64,000 nucleotides of DNA from Bordetella genomosp. 11 (GCF_002261215.1 NZ_NEVS01000004.1:1054001-1118000); one strand, 5' to 3'. Shown: positions 1 through 9,283, counted from the stretch's first letter. Translations and numbers: made by a program. The notes: a model not told the origin generated them from the letters alone.

Positions 1-791
1 CCGCAGAGCACCGCATCCACGGCGGCATGCCGCTGGCGCAGGATGCCCGCCGCTTCATATCCCCAGGCATGCGAGAACGCCCCTTCCAGCACGACTTCCG
101 GCGTGATGCCGTGTTCGCGCAGCGCGTGGAGGAACGCATCCCGCCGCACGACATTGGTCGGCGAATCCGGCAGGCCCCCGATATAGGCGATACGCCGCTT
201 GCCGGCCGCGATGAAGTCCAGCGCCACCAGGCGGCTGCCGTGCACGTTGTCGCAGGACACCCCATGAACCGCTTTTTCCTCGACATAGCGGTTGACCATC
301 ACGATCGGCGTCCCGCTTTGCCGCACCTGGCGGGCAACGCGGGCGCCGATGCTGACGTTGGCGATCAGGATGCCCTTGACGCGATAGCGCAGGGCCAGCG
401 GCAATTGGCGGTCGATATCCTGGCCGGGGGGCGAATTCAATAGCAGCACTTCCTGTCCGCGCTGCTGGATCGCCAGCGTCATTTTTTCCAGCATCTGGGG
501 CACGAACGGGTGGGTGATATTGCTGGTGACCACCGCCACGATGTTCGACCGTCCCTTCACCAGCGAGCGTGCCGCCATGTCGGGCAGATAGCCCAGCTTG
601 CGCGCGGCCTTCTCGATCTGCTGGCGCACTTCCGCGGCCACGTAGCCGCGGCCGGCGAATACGCGCGAAACCGCGCTCTGCGATACGCCGGCTTCGCGCG
701 CGACGTCTTTTTGTGTGTATCCGTTCTTTTGTCCGCGGGTGGCGCGGGACTTCGGCAGGGTGGGGGTGGTTCGCTGCGTGGACAAGGGCAT
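1..791 (-). CDS. LacI-family transcriptional regulator (C-terminus outside window)
   Basis: Read on the minus strand from the ATG at 791, this partial gene gives about 263 residues before the window ends. The first 25 residues are a basic, disordered-looking tail. Residues about 26-46 (YTQKDVAREAGVSQSAVSRV) are a typical LacI helix-turn-helix, followed by a hinge helix region and a periplasmic-binding-protein-like ligand domain (ITHPFVPQML, PIVMVNRYVE, RRIAYIGG). LacI members normally repress sugar or small-molecule catabolic genes and release DNA on ligand binding. The target probably lies beyond the left edge of the window. The family call is secure; the ligand is unknown. Confidence 0.9.
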   Translation of the reverse strand, partial: MPLSTQRTTPTLPKSRATRGQKNGYTQKDVAREAGVSQSAVSRVFAGRGYVAAEVRQQIEKAARKLGYLPDMAARSLVKGRSNIVAVVTSNITHPFVPQMLEKMTLAIQQRGQEVLLLNSPPGQDIDRQLPLALRYRVKGILIANVSIGARVARQVRQSGTPIVMVNRYVEEKAVHGVSCDNVHGSRLVALDFIAAGKRRIAYIGGLPDSPTNVVRRDAFLHALREHGITPEVVLEGAFSHAWGYEAAGILRQRHAAVDAVLC

Positions 792-826
792 TCCGTGGAT
801 GGCGGGCCGTTCGGCAGTATAGCGAG

Positions 827-1768
827 CTACGTTGCCTGCCGATAGGGCAGGCCGCCGCTCGCTTCGTCCCAATGCGGATTGCGCTCGATGAGGTCGGTCA
901 GGAAATCGACGAAGGCGCGCACCTTGGGCGAGAGGTTCTTGCCTGGCAGATAGACGGCCGACACCTGCGGGCCCAGCGCGACATAGTCCGTCAGGATGGC
1001 CCGCAGGCGGCCGTCGCGCAGCGCGTCGGCCGCGATGAAGTTACTGATCATCGCCACGCCGAGCCCCGCGGTGGCGGCCTCCAGCAGCGATTCCGCGTTG
1101 TTGATGTTCAGCCGGCCCGAGACGGTTTTGCCGAAGGTGCGGCCATCCTTGATGAACTGCCATTCGCGGTAGCGCCCGGTGTGCATCAGTACGTAGGCAA
1201 TGCAATGGTGATGGTCGAGATCGTCCGGCGTGGCCGGTTCGCCATGGCGGGCCAGATATTCCGGCGCGGCGCAGGCGACGAAGCGCAGGTTGCACAGGCG
1301 ACGGCCGATGAGGCGGGCATCGGCTAGTTCGCCGATTTGCACGGCGACGTCGATGCCTTCGTAGGCCAGGTCGACCATGCGGTCGCTCAATTCGGCGTCC
1401 AGCACCAAGTCGGGATAGCGTTCGATGAAACCGCTCAGATGCGGCACGATCACGCGCCGGCCGAATCCCACCGGCATGTGTACCCGCAGGCGCCCGTGCG
1501 GCGCGGCGCGCGAGCGATTCAGCGAATTCTCGGCATCCTGGACGTCGGTGAGGATTTGCTGGCAACGCTCGAAGAAGCTGGCGCCGTCGTTGGTCAGTCC
1601 CACAGACCGCGTGGTCCGGTGCAGCAGGCGCAGGCCCAGCTCGCGCTCGAGACGGGTGATGGCCTTGCTGACCGCCGAGGAAGTCAGCCCCAGGTGCTTG
1701 GCGGCATCGGTGAAGCTGCGCGTTTCGGCGACCTTGGCGAAGACGCGCAATGCGTTGAGGTTTTCCAT
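827..1768 (-). CDS. LysR-family transcriptional regulator
   Basis: A 313-residue LysR regulator, taken from the Met at 1768 because the family usually begins with a sequence like MENLNALRVF; an in-frame Met 8 codons upstream (1792) is possible. Residues 1-60 form the winged HTH (SFTDAAKHLGLTSSAVSKAI, then LERELGLRLLHRTTR). The rest is the two-lobed inducer-binding domain. It is of the subgroup close to DsdC/AaeR-type betaproteobacterial regulators ending in a PYRQ-like tail. It is transcribed divergently from the array starting at 1930, with about 160 bp between start codons, so it is the obvious candidate regulator of that array. Its inducer would be the unknown carboxylate handled by those genes (inference). 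Confidence 0.92.
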   Translation of the reverse strand: MENLNALRVFAKVAETRSFTDAAKHLGLTSSAVSKAITRLERELGLRLLHRTTRSVGLTNDGASFFERCQQILTDVQDAENSLNRSRAAPHGRLRVHMPVGFGRRVIVPHLSGFIERYPDLVLDAELSDRMVDLAYEGIDVAVQIGELADARLIGRRLCNLRFVACAAPEYLARHGEPATPDDLDHHHCIAYVLMHTGRYREWQFIKDGRTFGKTVSGRLNINNAESLLEAATAGLGVAMISNFIAADALRDGRLRAILTDYVALGPQVSAVYLPGKNLSPKVRAFVDFLTDLIERNPHWDEASGGLPYRQAT

Positions 1769-1814
1769 GGGCAATTGATGAATCAGGTTCATTAGTGTTT
1801 GTAATTCTATCCAA

Positions 1815-1843
1815 TTGATCGATTAAAGGCCTGAAATTAGACT
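1815..1843 (+). promoter_or_regulatory. candidate sigma-70 promoter of the 1930-14707 array
   Basis: TTGATC at 1815-1820 and TAGACT at 1838-1843 are separated by 17 bp, each matching the sigma-70 consensus at 4 of 6 positions. It lies about 85 bp ahead of the first hydrolase gene, in the AT-rich gap between the divergent LysR gene and the array. The overlapping CAATTG and ATCGAT motifs could be part of a LysR binding site. No experimental support; based on sequence only. Confidence 0.45.
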
Positions 1844-1929
1844 GCTCTGCATCACAAGAGCGCGCCACTACGGCCCGGCAGCAAGCCGGGGCGGGACGGA
1901 GGCGCGCATCGCATGGAGACAACGATCCG

Positions 1930-2790
1930 ATGCAGCAGCCTCAGACCGCCGCGGGTGCTTCGACGTCTCGGGACGTCCAGGTCGCGGACGCCGCGAGCCT
2001 GCCCGACTACGAGGTCCTGGCCGTCCGGTACGCGACGCGCCCGGCGCAGCGGGCCGCCAATTTCCTGGGTGGCGATCCGCACGATGCCCCCATGCCGATG
2101 GACTACTACGTGTGGGTCATTCGCGATGGCCCTCGTGTCGTACTGGTGGATACCGGCTTCGGGCAGGACATGGCGGACAAGCGGCACCGCACCCTGTTGC
2201 ACCACCCGGCGCACGCGCTCGAACGGCTGGGTGTGCGGGCCGGCGACGTGGGCGACATCGTCATCACGCATTTGCACAACGATCACGCCGGTACGCTGGA
2301 CGACTATCCCAACGCGCGTTTCCACCTGCAGGATGGCGAGATGGCCTTCGCCACTGGCAGGCATATGTGCTGCGGCATGTTGAATCGCGCCTACGAGCCC
2401 GACCATGTCTGCGGCATGGTGCGTCTGGTCTATGGCGACCGCGTGCTTTTCCATGATGGGGACGCCACGATCGCGCCCGGCATCAGCGTGCACCGGATCG
2501 GCGGCCATACCGACGGCCTGCAAGCGGTGCGCGTGCATACGGCGCGGGGCTGGGTCGTGCTCGCTTCGGACGCCAGCCATTACTACGAGCACTTCGAACA
2601 GGATCGCGTATTTCCGCTGGTGTACAGCGTGGGCGACGTATTGCAAGGCTATCGGCGCCTGAAAGCGTTGGCGGCGTCGCCGGCCCATGTGGTGCCAGGA
2701 CACGATCCGCTGGTCATGCAGCGCTATCCCGGCGCCGGACCGGGCCTGGACGACATCGCCGTCCGCCTGGACCGTCCCCCGCGACGTTGA
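1930..2790 (+). CDS. MBL-fold metallo-hydrolase, AHL-lactonase-like (copy 1)
   Basis: This 286-residue protein has the metallo-beta-lactamase signature HLHNDH at residues 114-119 (His114, His116, Asp118, His119), a later metal-ligand region GGHTDGLQ, an aspartate in VLASDASHYYEH, and a final His in VVPGHDP. Together these form the full two-zinc ligand set. It is closest in pattern to the N-acyl-homoserine-lactonase-like branch, which opens lactone or ester rings. No signal peptide is seen, so it is cytoplasmic. It is the first gene of the array and is followed 34 bp later by an ene-reductase. A close paralogue lies at 7425-8249 sharing long identical stretches (GGDPHDAPMPMDYYVW). In this context a lactone intermediate of catabolism is a likelier substrate than a quorum signal (inference). 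Confidence 0.85.
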   Translation: MQQPQTAAGASTSRDVQVADAASLPDYEVLAVRYATRPAQRAANFLGGDPHDAPMPMDYYVWVIRDGPRVVLVDTGFGQDMADKRHRTLLHHPAHALERLGVRAGDVGDIVITHLHNDHAGTLDDYPNARFHLQDGEMAFATGRHMCCGMLNRAYEPDHVCGMVRLVYGDRVLFHDGDATIAPGISVHRIGGHTDGLQAVRVHTARGWVVLASDASHYYEHFEQDRVFPLVYSVGDVLQGYRRLKALAASPAHVVPGHDPLVMQRYPGAGPGLDDIAVRLDRPPRR

Positions 2791-2824
2791 GGCGATCCAT
2801 TCGAAGCGACAAGGAGACAAGCCG

Positions 2825-4840
2825 ATGCTGCTGCAACAGCCCGGGCTGGTAGGCGGATTGCGCCTGAAGAATCGCGTGGTGATGGCCCCCATGGGCACCA
2901 ACTACAGCACCACCGACGGTCTGTCGACCGAACGCGACAAGCAGTACTACGAAGAGCGCGCGCGCGGCGGCGTGGGCATGATCATGACCGAAGCGATGGT
3001 GGTGACCGAGCAGGCGCGGCCGCATAACAATTCGCTGTGCTGCTATCACGACCGCTTCATTCCCGGCCTGGCCAGTATCGTGGAAGCCATCAAGCGCCAC
3101 GACTGCGCGGTTTTCGGCCAACTCAATCATCGCGGCGCGCTGCTGCGCCGTTCCGTGCTGAACATGGAACCGGTCGGGCCGTCGCCGTGGGCCAATCCCA
3201 ATACGGGCGACACGGTGCGCCCCCTGTCCGCCGCGGAAATCGCCGATATTCAAATGCTTTTCGTGGCGGCGGCGCGGCGTCTGTGGCTGGCCGGCTATGA
3301 CGGGGTGGAGATCCATGCCGCCAATGGATATCTGTTCCAGCAGTTCTTCAGTCCGCGCATCAACCGGCGTGACGATGATTACGGCGGGTCGATCGGCAAT
3401 CGCATGCGTTTCCTGCTGGAAACCATAGACCGCGTGCGCGATGCCTTGCCATCCCTGCGGCTGGTGATACGCCTGAGCGCCAGCGAGTTCGCCGCGGGCG
3501 GCTATGGACAGGACGAAATCATCGCGCTGGCGCAAGCCGTGGAGCGCGCCGGCGCCGACGCGATAGACCTGTCCGGCGGCAGCAACGAGAGTCCGCAGCT
3601 GTCGAAGTTTTGCATCCAGCCGCCGTCGTTTCCGCGCGGCTGCCTGGCCGATACGGCGCGGCCCATCAAGCAGTCCGTCGGCATTCCCGTGTTCGTGGCC
3701 GGCCGCATTGTGCAGCCCGAGGATGCCGAGCAGGTGCTGGCCAGCGGAGCCGCGGACTTCGTGTCCATCGGGCGCGCGCTGTATGCCGATCCGCATTGGG
3801 CCGCAAAGGCCTTCGGGCAGATCGATGCGCCCGTCCGCGCCTGTATCGCGTGCAATGTGTGTTTCGAACGATTGACGCTGGAGAAAGACGTCGCCTGTGT
3901 GCAGAACCCAATGATGGGCACGGAGTTCGAGCGCCTGGAATACGCGGAACCGCAGCTTTACCCGGCTCCTGCCGGTCCGCGCGCCCGGGTGCTCGTGCTG
4001 GGCGCCGGTGTCGCGGGGATCGAGGCTGCCCGGGTGTTGAAGGGACGCGGGCATGCGGTAGAAGTGTGGGAGAGCCGGGAGCGGCCCGGGGGGCAAATGC
4101 CGCTGGCGACGGCTTCCCCCGACAAGCAGGAGGTGGAGCCCGTATGGAGCTACCGCTGGCGGACGGTACAGCGCATGGGCATCGTCGTGCGCCTGGGCGT
4201 GGCCGCGGACGTACGCGCCATCCAGGCGTATGCGCCGGACTACATCGTCGTCGCGACGGGTTCGCGGCCGGCTGCTCCGCCGCTGGATATCGGTGCGCTG
4301 GCGGCGACGGTGCGGGTCGCGCATGCCTGGGAGCTATTGGCCGACCTTGACGCGTTGCCGGCAGGCGCGCGGGTCACGATCGTGGGCGGCGGCATGGTAG
4401 GCGCGGAGACCGCCGACGCACTGCGGGTGCGCGGGGCCCGGGTCACCGTGCTGGAGATGCAGGCGGGCATCGCCAACGGCATGGCGCGCAACAACAAATT
4501 CGAATTGATCGAGCGGCTGGCCGCGGACGGCGTGACGTTGCTGACGCGCTGCCGCATCCTGAAAGCGGCAGGCGAGGCCCTGGAGATCCAGGTGCGGGAC
4601 GAGGCGCCGCGGCACATTCCGGTCGGCGACATCCTGGTGTTCGCCACGGGTCCGCGGCCGAACCTGGACCTATTGCCGGCGGTGGAAGCCAGTGGCGTTC
4701 CCTACGCGCGCGTGGGCGATTGCAATGTGCCCGGCGATTTCCTGGCCGCGCTGCGCGATGCCTGGATGGTGGCGCTGAGCGTGGACGAGCGCACACGCCG
4801 GCAGCACGCCGGCGAGATGCGGAAGGAAGCGCGGGCGTGA
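2825..4840 (+). CDS. NADH:flavin oxidoreductase / 2,4-dienoyl-CoA reductase-like enzyme
   Basis: A 671-residue enzyme, about the length of FadH. The Met at 2825 is preferred because AAGGAGA lies just upstream. Residues 1-335 form an Old Yellow Enzyme TIM barrel (MAPMGTNYST near the N-terminus; HAANGYLFQQFFSP; NRRDDDYGGS). Cys340, Cys343, Cys346 and Cys358 form the [4Fe-4S] site; the C-x2-C-x2-C-x11-C spacing is one residue tighter than the C-x2-C-x3-C of E. coli FadH. The C-terminal half has two dinucleotide-binding motifs (LVLGAGVAGIEAA and TIVGGGMVGAETA) for FAD and NAD(P)H. Such enzymes reduce activated C=C bonds, transferring electrons from NAD(P)H through FAD, Fe-S and FMN. Its place in the array suggests reduction of an unsaturated acid or enone intermediate. 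Confidence 0.9.
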   Translation: MLLQQPGLVGGLRLKNRVVMAPMGTNYSTTDGLSTERDKQYYEERARGGVGMIMTEAMVVTEQARPHNNSLCCYHDRFIPGLASIVEAIKRHDCAVFGQLNHRGALLRRSVLNMEPVGPSPWANPNTGDTVRPLSAAEIADIQMLFVAAARRLWLAGYDGVEIHAANGYLFQQFFSPRINRRDDDYGGSIGNRMRFLLETIDRVRDALPSLRLVIRLSASEFAAGGYGQDEIIALAQAVERAGADAIDLSGGSNESPQLSKFCIQPPSFPRGCLADTARPIKQSVGIPVFVAGRIVQPEDAEQVLASGAADFVSIGRALYADPHWAAKAFGQIDAPVRACIACNVCFERLTLEKDVACVQNPMMGTEFERLEYAEPQLYPAPAGPRARVLVLGAGVAGIEAARVLKGRGHAVEVWESRERPGGQMPLATASPDKQEVEPVWSYRWRTVQRMGIVVRLGVAADVRAIQAYAPDYIVVATGSRPAAPPLDIGALAATVRVAHAWELLADLDALPAGARVTIVGGGMVGAETADALRVRGARVTVLEMQAGIANGMARNNKFELIERLAADGVTLLTRCRILKAAGEALEIQVRDEAPRHIPVGDILVFATGPRPNLDLLPAVEASGVPYARVGDCNVPGDFLAALRDAWMVALSVDERTRRQHAGEMRKEARA

Positions 4841-4895
4841 ACGCGGATTGCCGACGATCGGGCGAGATGGAGTGGAACATAGAAAAGGGGCGGAT

Positions 4896-5945
4896 ATGAG
4901 CATACGAGGCAAGAAGACCATCCATCGCGCGGGGCGTATCGCCGCATGCGCCCGGGCCGCCATCGCGGGCGCGCTATTCGTCACCGTCGTGGCCGCGCTA
5001 CACGCGGCGCCGGCCAGCGCAGCCGGCGAGGGCGACGGTGCGGCAGGTTTTCCGGATCGGCCGGTGAAACTGATCGTGCCGTTTCCGCCGGGGGGCGGTA
5101 CCGACATCCTGGCGCGGCCGCTGGCCCAGAAGCTGGGTGAAAGATGGAAGCAGCCTGTCGTCATCGAGAACCGCGCGGGTGCTGGCGGCAATATCGGCAC
5201 CGAGGCCGCCGCGCGGGCATCCGCCGACGGCTACACCATCATCCTGGGCACGGTGGGCACCCATGCCATCAACCAAAGCCTGTACCGCAATCTGTCCTAT
5301 GACGCGACGAAGGATTTCACCGCCATCACGCTGGTGGCGAACACTCCGAACGTCCTGGTCCTGAATCCCGGTGTGCCGGCCCGTTCGGTGGCGGAGTTGA
5401 TCGCCCTGGCCAAGGCCAGGCCGGGAACGCTCAACTACGCTTCTCCCGGCAACGGCACGCCGCCGCATCTGGCTGCGGAGATCTTCAAAAGCATGGCGGG
5501 CGTTTCGATCACGCATGTGCCGTACAAGGGCAGTGCCCCGGCGATGACGGATCTGTTGGGGGGCCAGGTACAGATGATGATCGCCAATGCGCCGGTGGTG
5601 CTGCCCTATATCAAGTCGGGCAAGCTGGTCGCGCTGGCCTCGACCGGCGCCACGCGGCCCGCGATGCTGCGCGATATCCCAACTTTGTCCGAAAGCGGCC
5701 TGAAGGGCTACGAGGCCGATACCTGGTATGGCCTGTTCGCGCCGGCCGGCACGCCGCCTGACGTCGTCCGGAAGCTGAACGCCGATGTCGTCGCGGTACT
5801 GAAGTTGCCGGACATCCAGGCATTCTTCGCCGAGCAGGGTGCCGAGGTGATCGGCGACAGCACGTCCGACGCGAACGCCAAAGTGCGTTCCGAGGTGGGC
5901 AAGTGGCGGGATGTGATCCGGTCCATCGGATTGACGATGGACTAA
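4896..5945 (+). CDS. Bug-family (TctC) tripartite tricarboxylate transporter substrate-binding protein 1
   Basis: A 349-residue periplasmic protein. The start at 4896 is chosen because a purine-rich AGAAAAGGGG precedes it and a signal peptide begins there (basic n-region, hydrophobic GALFVTVVAALHA, cleavage after APASA). The mature protein shows the Bug hallmarks: PVKLIVPFPPGGGTDILAR near the N-terminus, VVIENRAGAGGNIGT, and YTIILGTVGTHAINQSLY. Bug proteins bind small carboxylates between two lobes. No TctA/TctB membrane partner is encoded in the window, which is usual for orphan Bug genes in Bordetella. It sits 10 bp ahead of a MmgE/PrpD gene and is probably co-transcribed. The ligand cannot be deduced. 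Confidence 0.93.
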   Translation: MSIRGKKTIHRAGRIAACARAAIAGALFVTVVAALHAAPASAAGEGDGAAGFPDRPVKLIVPFPPGGGTDILARPLAQKLGERWKQPVVIENRAGAGGNIGTEAAARASADGYTIILGTVGTHAINQSLYRNLSYDATKDFTAITLVANTPNVLVLNPGVPARSVAELIALAKARPGTLNYASPGNGTPPHLAAEIFKSMAGVSITHVPYKGSAPAMTDLLGGQVQMMIANAPVVLPYIKSGKLVALASTGATRPAMLRDIPTLSESGLKGYEADTWYGLFAPAGTPPDVVRKLNADVVAVLKLPDIQAFFAEQGAEVIGDSTSDANAKVRSEVGKWRDVIRSIGLTMD

Positions 5946-5955
5946 GGGGCGCACG

Positions 5956-7428
5956 ATGAGCCAGGACAACGTCGACACCCTTGCCGTGCAGCTGGGCCGC
6001 TTCATCGCGCATTCGCGCCACGGAAGCCTGCCCGCGGATGTCGCGGATGCCGTGAAGCTGCGTGTACTGGACGTGCTGGCGGCCGCATGCAGTGGCGTGC
6101 TGGCGGGCCATCACGAAAGACTGCTGCGCCTGCTGCCCGACGAGGGTGCCCGTGGCATCTGGGGCACCCCGGTGCGGCGGTCCCTGCGCGATGCGGTCAT
6201 CGTGAATAGCGCCGTGTCCCATTCCACGTATTTCGAGGACGGTTCGCGCTATACGGGTGGACATCCGTCCTCGGCCGTGATCCCAGCCGCGATGGCGTTG
6301 GCGGCCGCGCGGGGCGCCGACGGCCAGCTGCTGGTAGCTGCCATCGCCAACGGCTACGAAGTCTTCCTGCGGTTGGGGCGCGCCATCTACCCCGCCACGG
6401 TGCGCCGAGGTTTCCAGAGCACGGCGATCCTGGCCGCGCCGGCGACGGCGGCCGCGGCGGCCACCTTGCTGGACCTGCCGCCAGCCCGCGCCGCGCATGC
6501 GGTGGCGATCGCCTGCAGCCAGGGCGCGGGCCTGAAGGCCGCGCTCAAGAGCGCAGACAGCCAACCCTTGCAGGTCGGGCGCAGCTGCGAAGGGGGGCTG
6601 CTGGCGGCGCTGTACGCGGCGCAGGGGGTGACAGGCGCACTGGACATTTTCGAAACCGGCTTCCTGCCCGCCTTCGGCGGCGCGGGCGATGAGGCGGGCA
6701 AGGGCCGGGAGGTCGCGCGTCAACTCGGCGAGCGCTGGAGCATTGCGGAAACGTATATGAAGACGCACGGCGGCTGCCGTGGCAATCATGCGCCCATCGA
6801 TGCCGCCGCCGCCGCGATGCGCGGCGTGGATCCCGGCGCGATCGCGCATATCGACGTCAAGGTCGATACGGTGACACGGGCCGCGGCTATCGAGCCGCCA
6901 CGCAATGCCGACCAGGCGCAGTTCTCCATCGCGTTCTCAATCGCCGCGATGCTGGTGGCGGGCGATGCCGCACCCGCTCGCTATACGCGCGCCATGCTGG
7001 ACGACGAAGGCGTGCGTGCGCTGATGGCGCGCACGTCCGTCATCGCCGACCCCGCGCTGGACGCCGGCTATCCCGACCGCCGTCCGGCGCTTGTGACGGT
7101 GACACTACGGGATGGCCGCGTGTTGTGCCATGCGCTGGACCATGCCCGGGGCGAACCGGAGAACCCGCTGTCGCGCAACGACATTGTCCGCAAATTCGAC
7201 CTCCTGGCCGCTCCTCTCTACAGCACGGAGCACGCGCGCATCCGCGATGCGGTATTGGATCTGGACGCCGACGGGCCGCCGGGCCTGGCGCGTACCGATG
7301 TCCCGCTGGGCAGCGGAATGGCGCGCGGATCGTCGTCGCACGCCATGCCGGTGCCCGTCGCCCTGGACGCGCTGCTCTCGACCCCGGCCGCACCGGTTTC
7401 TTCCACGTTCACCGCCACGAACCCATGA
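5956..7428 (+). CDS. MmgE/PrpD family protein 1
   Basis: A 490-residue cytoplasmic protein of the MmgE/PrpD superfamily (2-methylcitrate dehydratase, cis-aconitate decarboxylase and iminodisuccinate epimerase relatives). Seen are the N-terminal helical segment (VKLRVLDVLAAACSGVLAG), the HSTYFEDGSRYTGGHPSSAVIPAAMALAA region in the active-site half, ANGYEVFLRLGRA, and KTHGGCRGNHAPIDAA in the lid domain. Family members dehydrate, decarboxylate or epimerise polycarboxylates without cofactor. Its stop overlaps the start of the next gene (ATGA at 7425-7428), which indicates translational coupling. One of four paralogues in this array; they are divergent and so probably not redundant (inference). 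Confidence 0.9.
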   Translation: MSQDNVDTLAVQLGRFIAHSRHGSLPADVADAVKLRVLDVLAAACSGVLAGHHERLLRLLPDEGARGIWGTPVRRSLRDAVIVNSAVSHSTYFEDGSRYTGGHPSSAVIPAAMALAAARGADGQLLVAAIANGYEVFLRLGRAIYPATVRRGFQSTAILAAPATAAAAATLLDLPPARAAHAVAIACSQGAGLKAALKSADSQPLQVGRSCEGGLLAALYAAQGVTGALDIFETGFLPAFGGAGDEAGKGREVARQLGERWSIAETYMKTHGGCRGNHAPIDAAAAAMRGVDPGAIAHIDVKVDTVTRAAAIEPPRNADQAQFSIAFSIAAMLVAGDAAPARYTRAMLDDEGVRALMARTSVIADPALDAGYPDRRPALVTVTLRDGRVLCHALDHARGEPENPLSRNDIVRKFDLLAAPLYSTEHARIRDAVLDLDADGPPGLARTDVPLGSGMARGSSSHAMPVPVALDALLSTPAAPVSSTFTATNP

Positions 7429-8249
7429 CCACGATCCTTCCCGTTTCCTCCGCGGTCCTGCCGCAATACGAGGTCTATGCCGTCCGCTACGCCACGCGCG
7501 AGGGACGGCGCCAGAATCATTTTGTCGGCGGCGATCCGCACGACGCCCCGATGCCCATGGACTATTACGTCTGGCTGGTGCGGGGCGACGGCCGCGAATT
7601 CGTGGTCGATACCGGCTTCGGGCCGGAGGTCGCGCGCAAGCGCGGGCGCACGCTGTTGCGTACGCCGGGTGAAGGCCTGGCGCTGCTGGGCGTCGACGCG
7701 GCGCAGGTGCGTGACGTCATCATTACTCACCTGCACTACGACCACGTCGGCACCTTCGAAACGTTTGCCTCCGCGCGCTTTCATTTGCAGGATGCGGAGA
7801 TGGCCTACGCCACCGGTCGCCATATGCGCCATCGCCAGTTCAACCATGGGTACGAGGTGGACGAGGTCACCGGAATGGTGCGCCTGGTCTACAAGGACAG
7901 GGTGGTGTTCCATGCCGGCGACAGCGAACTCGCGCCGGGCCTGAGCGTACATCACATCGGCGGCCACACGCATGGCCTGCAATGCGTTCGCGTGCATACG
8001 CGGCGCGGGTGGGTGGTGCTGGCTTCCGATGCCAGCCATTTCTATGAGCACCTCGAAAAACGCCGGGTTTTCACCACGGTGTTCCACGTCGGGCAGGCCA
8101 TCGAAGGCTACGACACGCTGGGGCATTTGGCCGACACGACGGCGCACATCGTGCCCGGACACGATCCCCTGGTGATGTGGCGCTATCCCCCGGTATCCGA
8201 CGAATTGCGCAATATCGCGGTGCGGCTGGACGTCGCGCCGTCCGAATAG
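7425..8249 (+). CDS. MBL-fold metallo-hydrolase, AHL-lactonase-like (copy 2)
   Basis: A 274-residue paralogue of the hydrolase at 1930-2790. The start is the ATG at 7425 overlapping the upstream stop; the reading frame is open further upstream but only inside the PrpD gene. The zinc motif HLHYDH is at residues 102-107 (His102, His104, Asp106, His107), with later ligands in GGHTHGLQ, LASDASHFYEH and IVPGHDPLVMW. Identity with copy 1 looks around 60% by eye and is almost continuous, so this is a within-array duplication. Either both act on related lactones or esters of the same pathway, or each serves one of the two Bug/PrpD sets. The substrate is unknown. Confidence 0.85.
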   Translation: MTTILPVSSAVLPQYEVYAVRYATREGRRQNHFVGGDPHDAPMPMDYYVWLVRGDGREFVVDTGFGPEVARKRGRTLLRTPGEGLALLGVDAAQVRDVIITHLHYDHVGTFETFASARFHLQDAEMAYATGRHMRHRQFNHGYEVDEVTGMVRLVYKDRVVFHAGDSELAPGLSVHHIGGHTHGLQCVRVHTRRGWVVLASDASHFYEHLEKRRVFTTVFHVGQAIEGYDTLGHLADTTAHIVPGHDPLVMWRYPPVSDELRNIAVRLDVAPSE

Positions 8250-8250
8250 G

Positions 8251-8272
8251 GGATGGCGCGCGCACGCCATCC
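8251..8272 (+). other. intra-operon inverted repeat
   Basis: GGATGGCG (8251-8258) pairs perfectly with CGCCATCC (8265-8272) around a 6-nt loop, just after the stop of hydrolase copy 2. It lacks a T-tract, so an mRNA-stabilising or processing hairpin between the hydrolase and Bug genes is more likely than a terminator. Confidence 0.4.
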
Positions 8273-8299
8273 GTTCCATAACCGAGGAAGGAGACAACA

Positions 8300-9265
8300 A
8301 TGAAACCGACAAGATCGCTGCTGGCCGGCGCGTTGTTGGCCTGTGCCCTGGGCCAGGCCGCCCAGGCCGATAACTGGCCTTCGCGTCCCATCCGCACGCT
8401 GGTCGCATTTCCGGCGGGGGGCAGCGCCGATATCGTCGCCCGCCTCGTGACGCAGAAGGTCGGCGAAATGTCCGGGTTCAACTTCGTGGTGGAGAACCGG
8501 CCGGGCGCCGGCGGCAACCTGGCCTTCGATGCGACAGCGTCGGCGCCGCCCGATGGCTACACGCTGCTGTTCAGCACGCCCGGCATCGCCATCAATCCCA
8601 GCCTGTACCGCAAGGTCGAATACAAGCTAAGCGATTTCAAGCCCATCGCGCTGGTGGGCGAGGCGCCGCTGATGCTGATGGTGCGTCCGGATCTTCCCAT
8701 CCACAACATCAAGGATCTGGTGGCGGCCGGCCGCCAGAAGCCCGATGCGATTCGTTTCGCCAGCTCGGGCAACGGCAGCTCCTCGCACCTGGCGATGGAA
8801 GTGCTGAAATCGATGGCGGGACTGCAATACCTGCACGTTCCCTACAAGGGCGGCGGCGCGGCGATGGCGGACATGCTGGGCAAGCGCGTGGATGTGACCA
8901 TGCTGCCGATCTCCGAAAGCATGCCGTATATCCGCGACAACCGGTTGCGCGCGCTCGGGCAGACCGGCGGCACGCGTTCGCCGATCGCACCGGACATTCC
9001 GACGCTGGCGGAAGAGGGTGTCACGGGTTATTCGGTGACCACCTGGTACATGCTGCTCGGTCCGGCCAAGCTGCCGGACGCTGTCGTCAGGACATTGGCG
9101 GCGAGGCTCGATCAGGCCCTCAAGTCTCCCGATCTGCAGCTGAAGCTGCGCAATGCCGGCGTCAGCGTGATCAACGAAGGTCCGCAGGCGACGCAGGCCT
9201 TCCTGGACCGGCAGGCATCCAGCTGGGCCAAGGCCATCGCGGCCTCCGGTACGCATATCGAGTAG
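8300..9265 (+). CDS. Bug-family (TctC) substrate-binding protein 2
   Basis: A 321-residue Bug protein starting 9 bp after an AAGGAGA ribosome site. The signal peptide runs to about residue 23 (LLAGALLACALGQAAQA, then DNW). Diagnostic segments are IRTLVAFPAGGSADIVAR, FVVENRPGAGGNLAFD, YTLLFSTPGIAINPSLY and the YLHVPYKGGGAAMADML segment that lines the ligand cleft. It is periplasmic and binds a small carboxylate. It belongs to the second MBL-Bug-PrpD unit of the array and is followed 18 bp later by a MmgE/PrpD gene. It is clearly a different protein from Bug 1, so the two probably bind different ligands or isomers. Confidence 0.93.
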   Translation: MKPTRSLLAGALLACALGQAAQADNWPSRPIRTLVAFPAGGSADIVARLVTQKVGEMSGFNFVVENRPGAGGNLAFDATASAPPDGYTLLFSTPGIAINPSLYRKVEYKLSDFKPIALVGEAPLMLMVRPDLPIHNIKDLVAAGRQKPDAIRFASSGNGSSSHLAMEVLKSMAGLQYLHVPYKGGGAAMADMLGKRVDVTMLPISESMPYIRDNRLRALGQTGGTRSPIAPDIPTLAEEGVTGYSVTTWYMLLGPAKLPDAVVRTLAARLDQALKSPDLQLKLRNAGVSVINEGPQATQAFLDRQASSWAKAIAASGTHIE

Positions 9266-9283
9266 CAAATAGGAGATCCTCGC

